Origin: an uncultured Mesorhizobium sp.
Lineage (GTDB): Bacteria > Pseudomonadota > Alphaproteobacteria > Rhizobiales > Rhizobiaceae
Direction of reading: 5' to 3'
NCBI GenBank assembly: GCA_937958475.1
Contig: CALFXR010000051.1
Location: 1 to 23,380 of the forward strand
DNA length: 23,380 bases
A program made the translations under genes and the position numbers. The notes under the pieces are model-generated. The model worked only from the letters and a program-made list of their open reading frames with translations. It had not been told where the DNA came from and searched no databases. The first letter of the stretch is position 1. Every line of letters begins with the position of its first letter. This document shows positions 22,735-23,380 of the stretch, piece after piece.

Positions 22735-23380
22735 TCATTTCCACCGCACCCTGAACCGCGACAACAGGATCGCCGTCACCATGGTGAGCAGCGCGGTCGC
22801 GACCACGACGTCGGCGATGTAGCTCGGCACGCCGGCCGAGCGGCTCATGGCGTCGGCGCCGACGAAGATGCCGGCGACGAAGATGGCCGCCGCGACGACG
22901 CCGAGCGGGTTGAGCATGGCGAGCATCGCCACGACGATGCCCGAATAGCCGTAGCCGGGCGAGAGATCGAGGGTGAGGTTGCCCTTGAGGCCCGCGACCT
23001 CGGAGAAGCCCGCCAGCGCGGCGAGACCGCCGGAAAGCAGCGCCGTCTTCATCAGCACGGGATCGACCGGGATGCCGGCGAAGCGCGCCGCCTGGGGATT
23101 GTGGCCGACGGCGCGCATCTCGTAGCCGAGCGCGGTCTTCTTCATCACCACCCAGATGGCGACGGCCGCGGCGAGCGCCAGGACGAAGCCGTAGTGCAGC
23201 CGCTTGCCGGTGACGATGCGCGGCAGTTGCGCGTCGGCGATCACCTTCGAGGATTGCGGCCAGCCGAGGCCCATCGGGTCCTTGAGCGGGCCTTCGAGCA
23301 GCATCGAGACGAACAGCAGGACGACGAAGTTGAGGAGCAGCGTCGTCACCACCTCGTCGACGCCGAAGCGCGTCTTCAGG
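22735..23380 (-). CDS. Nucleoside/simple-sugar ABC transporter permease, 5' part outside window (YufP-like)
   Basis: This is the C-terminal part of a second BPD_transp_2 permease. The frame stays open to the right edge, and reading through gives LKTRFGVDEVVTTLLLNFV, a segment that lies in the middle of YufP-type proteins, so the true start is beyond the window and the GTG at 23352 is internal. Other family features are KKTALGYEMRAVGHNPQAARFAGI, LSPGYGYSGIVVAMLAMLNPLG and VAGIFVGADAMSRSAGVP. The product pairs with the downstream permease to form the channel of a Bmp-type nucleoside importer. Several hydrophobic segments are visible. Confidence 0.93.
   Translation of the reverse strand, partial: LKTRFGVDEVVTTLLLNFVVLLFVSMLLEGPLKDPMGLGWPQSSKVIADAQLPRIVTGKRLHYGFVLALAAAVAIWVVMKKTALGYEMRAVGHNPQAARFAGIPVDPVLMKTALLSGGLAALAGFSEVAGLKGNLTLDLSPGYGYSGIVVAMLAMLNPLGVVAAAIFVAGIFVGADAMSRSAGVPSYIADVVVATALLTMVTAILLSRFRVRWK

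Overview
The window is high-GC, densely packed bacterial DNA. Gene content and intergenic repeats point to an alphaproteobacterium of the Rhizobiales/Hyphomicrobiales, probably a Mesorhizobium or Aminobacter-like member of the Phyllobacteriaceae. This is inferred from protein families, codon use and one intergenic palindrome type; no rRNA or tRNA gene is present to confirm it.

Left edge (1-1555): a Uma2-type nuclease-like gene on the minus strand, divergent from an unrecognised, clearly AT-richer gene (872-1489) with its own sigma70-like promoter. Next come two minus-strand regulator genes, deoR-type then lysR-type (3279 down to 1556).

Central block (3534-14825, plus strand): a tightly packed operon for uptake and probable catabolism of a quaternary ammonium or N-methylated compound. 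It encodes a betaine/choline-type periplasmic binding protein, a ProV-like ATPase, a fused double ProW-like permease, a choline-kinase-like phosphotransferase, two dimethylglycine/sarcosine-dehydrogenase-type flavoproteins fused to a folate-binding aminomethyltransferase domain, and a second kinase. Start/stop overlaps and 1-2 base gaps join most genes. A DUF559 (Vsr-like) nuclease gene flanked by perfect 48-bp inverted repeats lies between the binding-protein and ATPase genes; the outer repeat supplies the ATPase ribosome-binding site. The expected chemistry is import, phosphorylation by one or both kinases, and oxidative N-demethylation with one-carbon transfer to tetrahydrofolate. The substrate is unknown.

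Right block: a CAP/SCP-domain lipoprotein (plus) converges on a very large exported CHAT-domain protease-like protein (minus). A CodA-type cytosine deaminase relative follows on the minus strand. Two BmpA-associated nucleoside ABC permease genes, also minus, run off the right edge. A Fic toxin/antitoxin pair on the plus strand sits between the deaminase and the permeases, splitting what looks like a nucleobase salvage operon.

Main points for follow-up are the double kinase/demethylase cluster, the repeat-bounded nuclease cassette and its effect on ATPase translation, matching deviations in the Fic toxin and antitoxin motifs, a substrate-site substitution in the deaminase, and the secreted CHAT protein.
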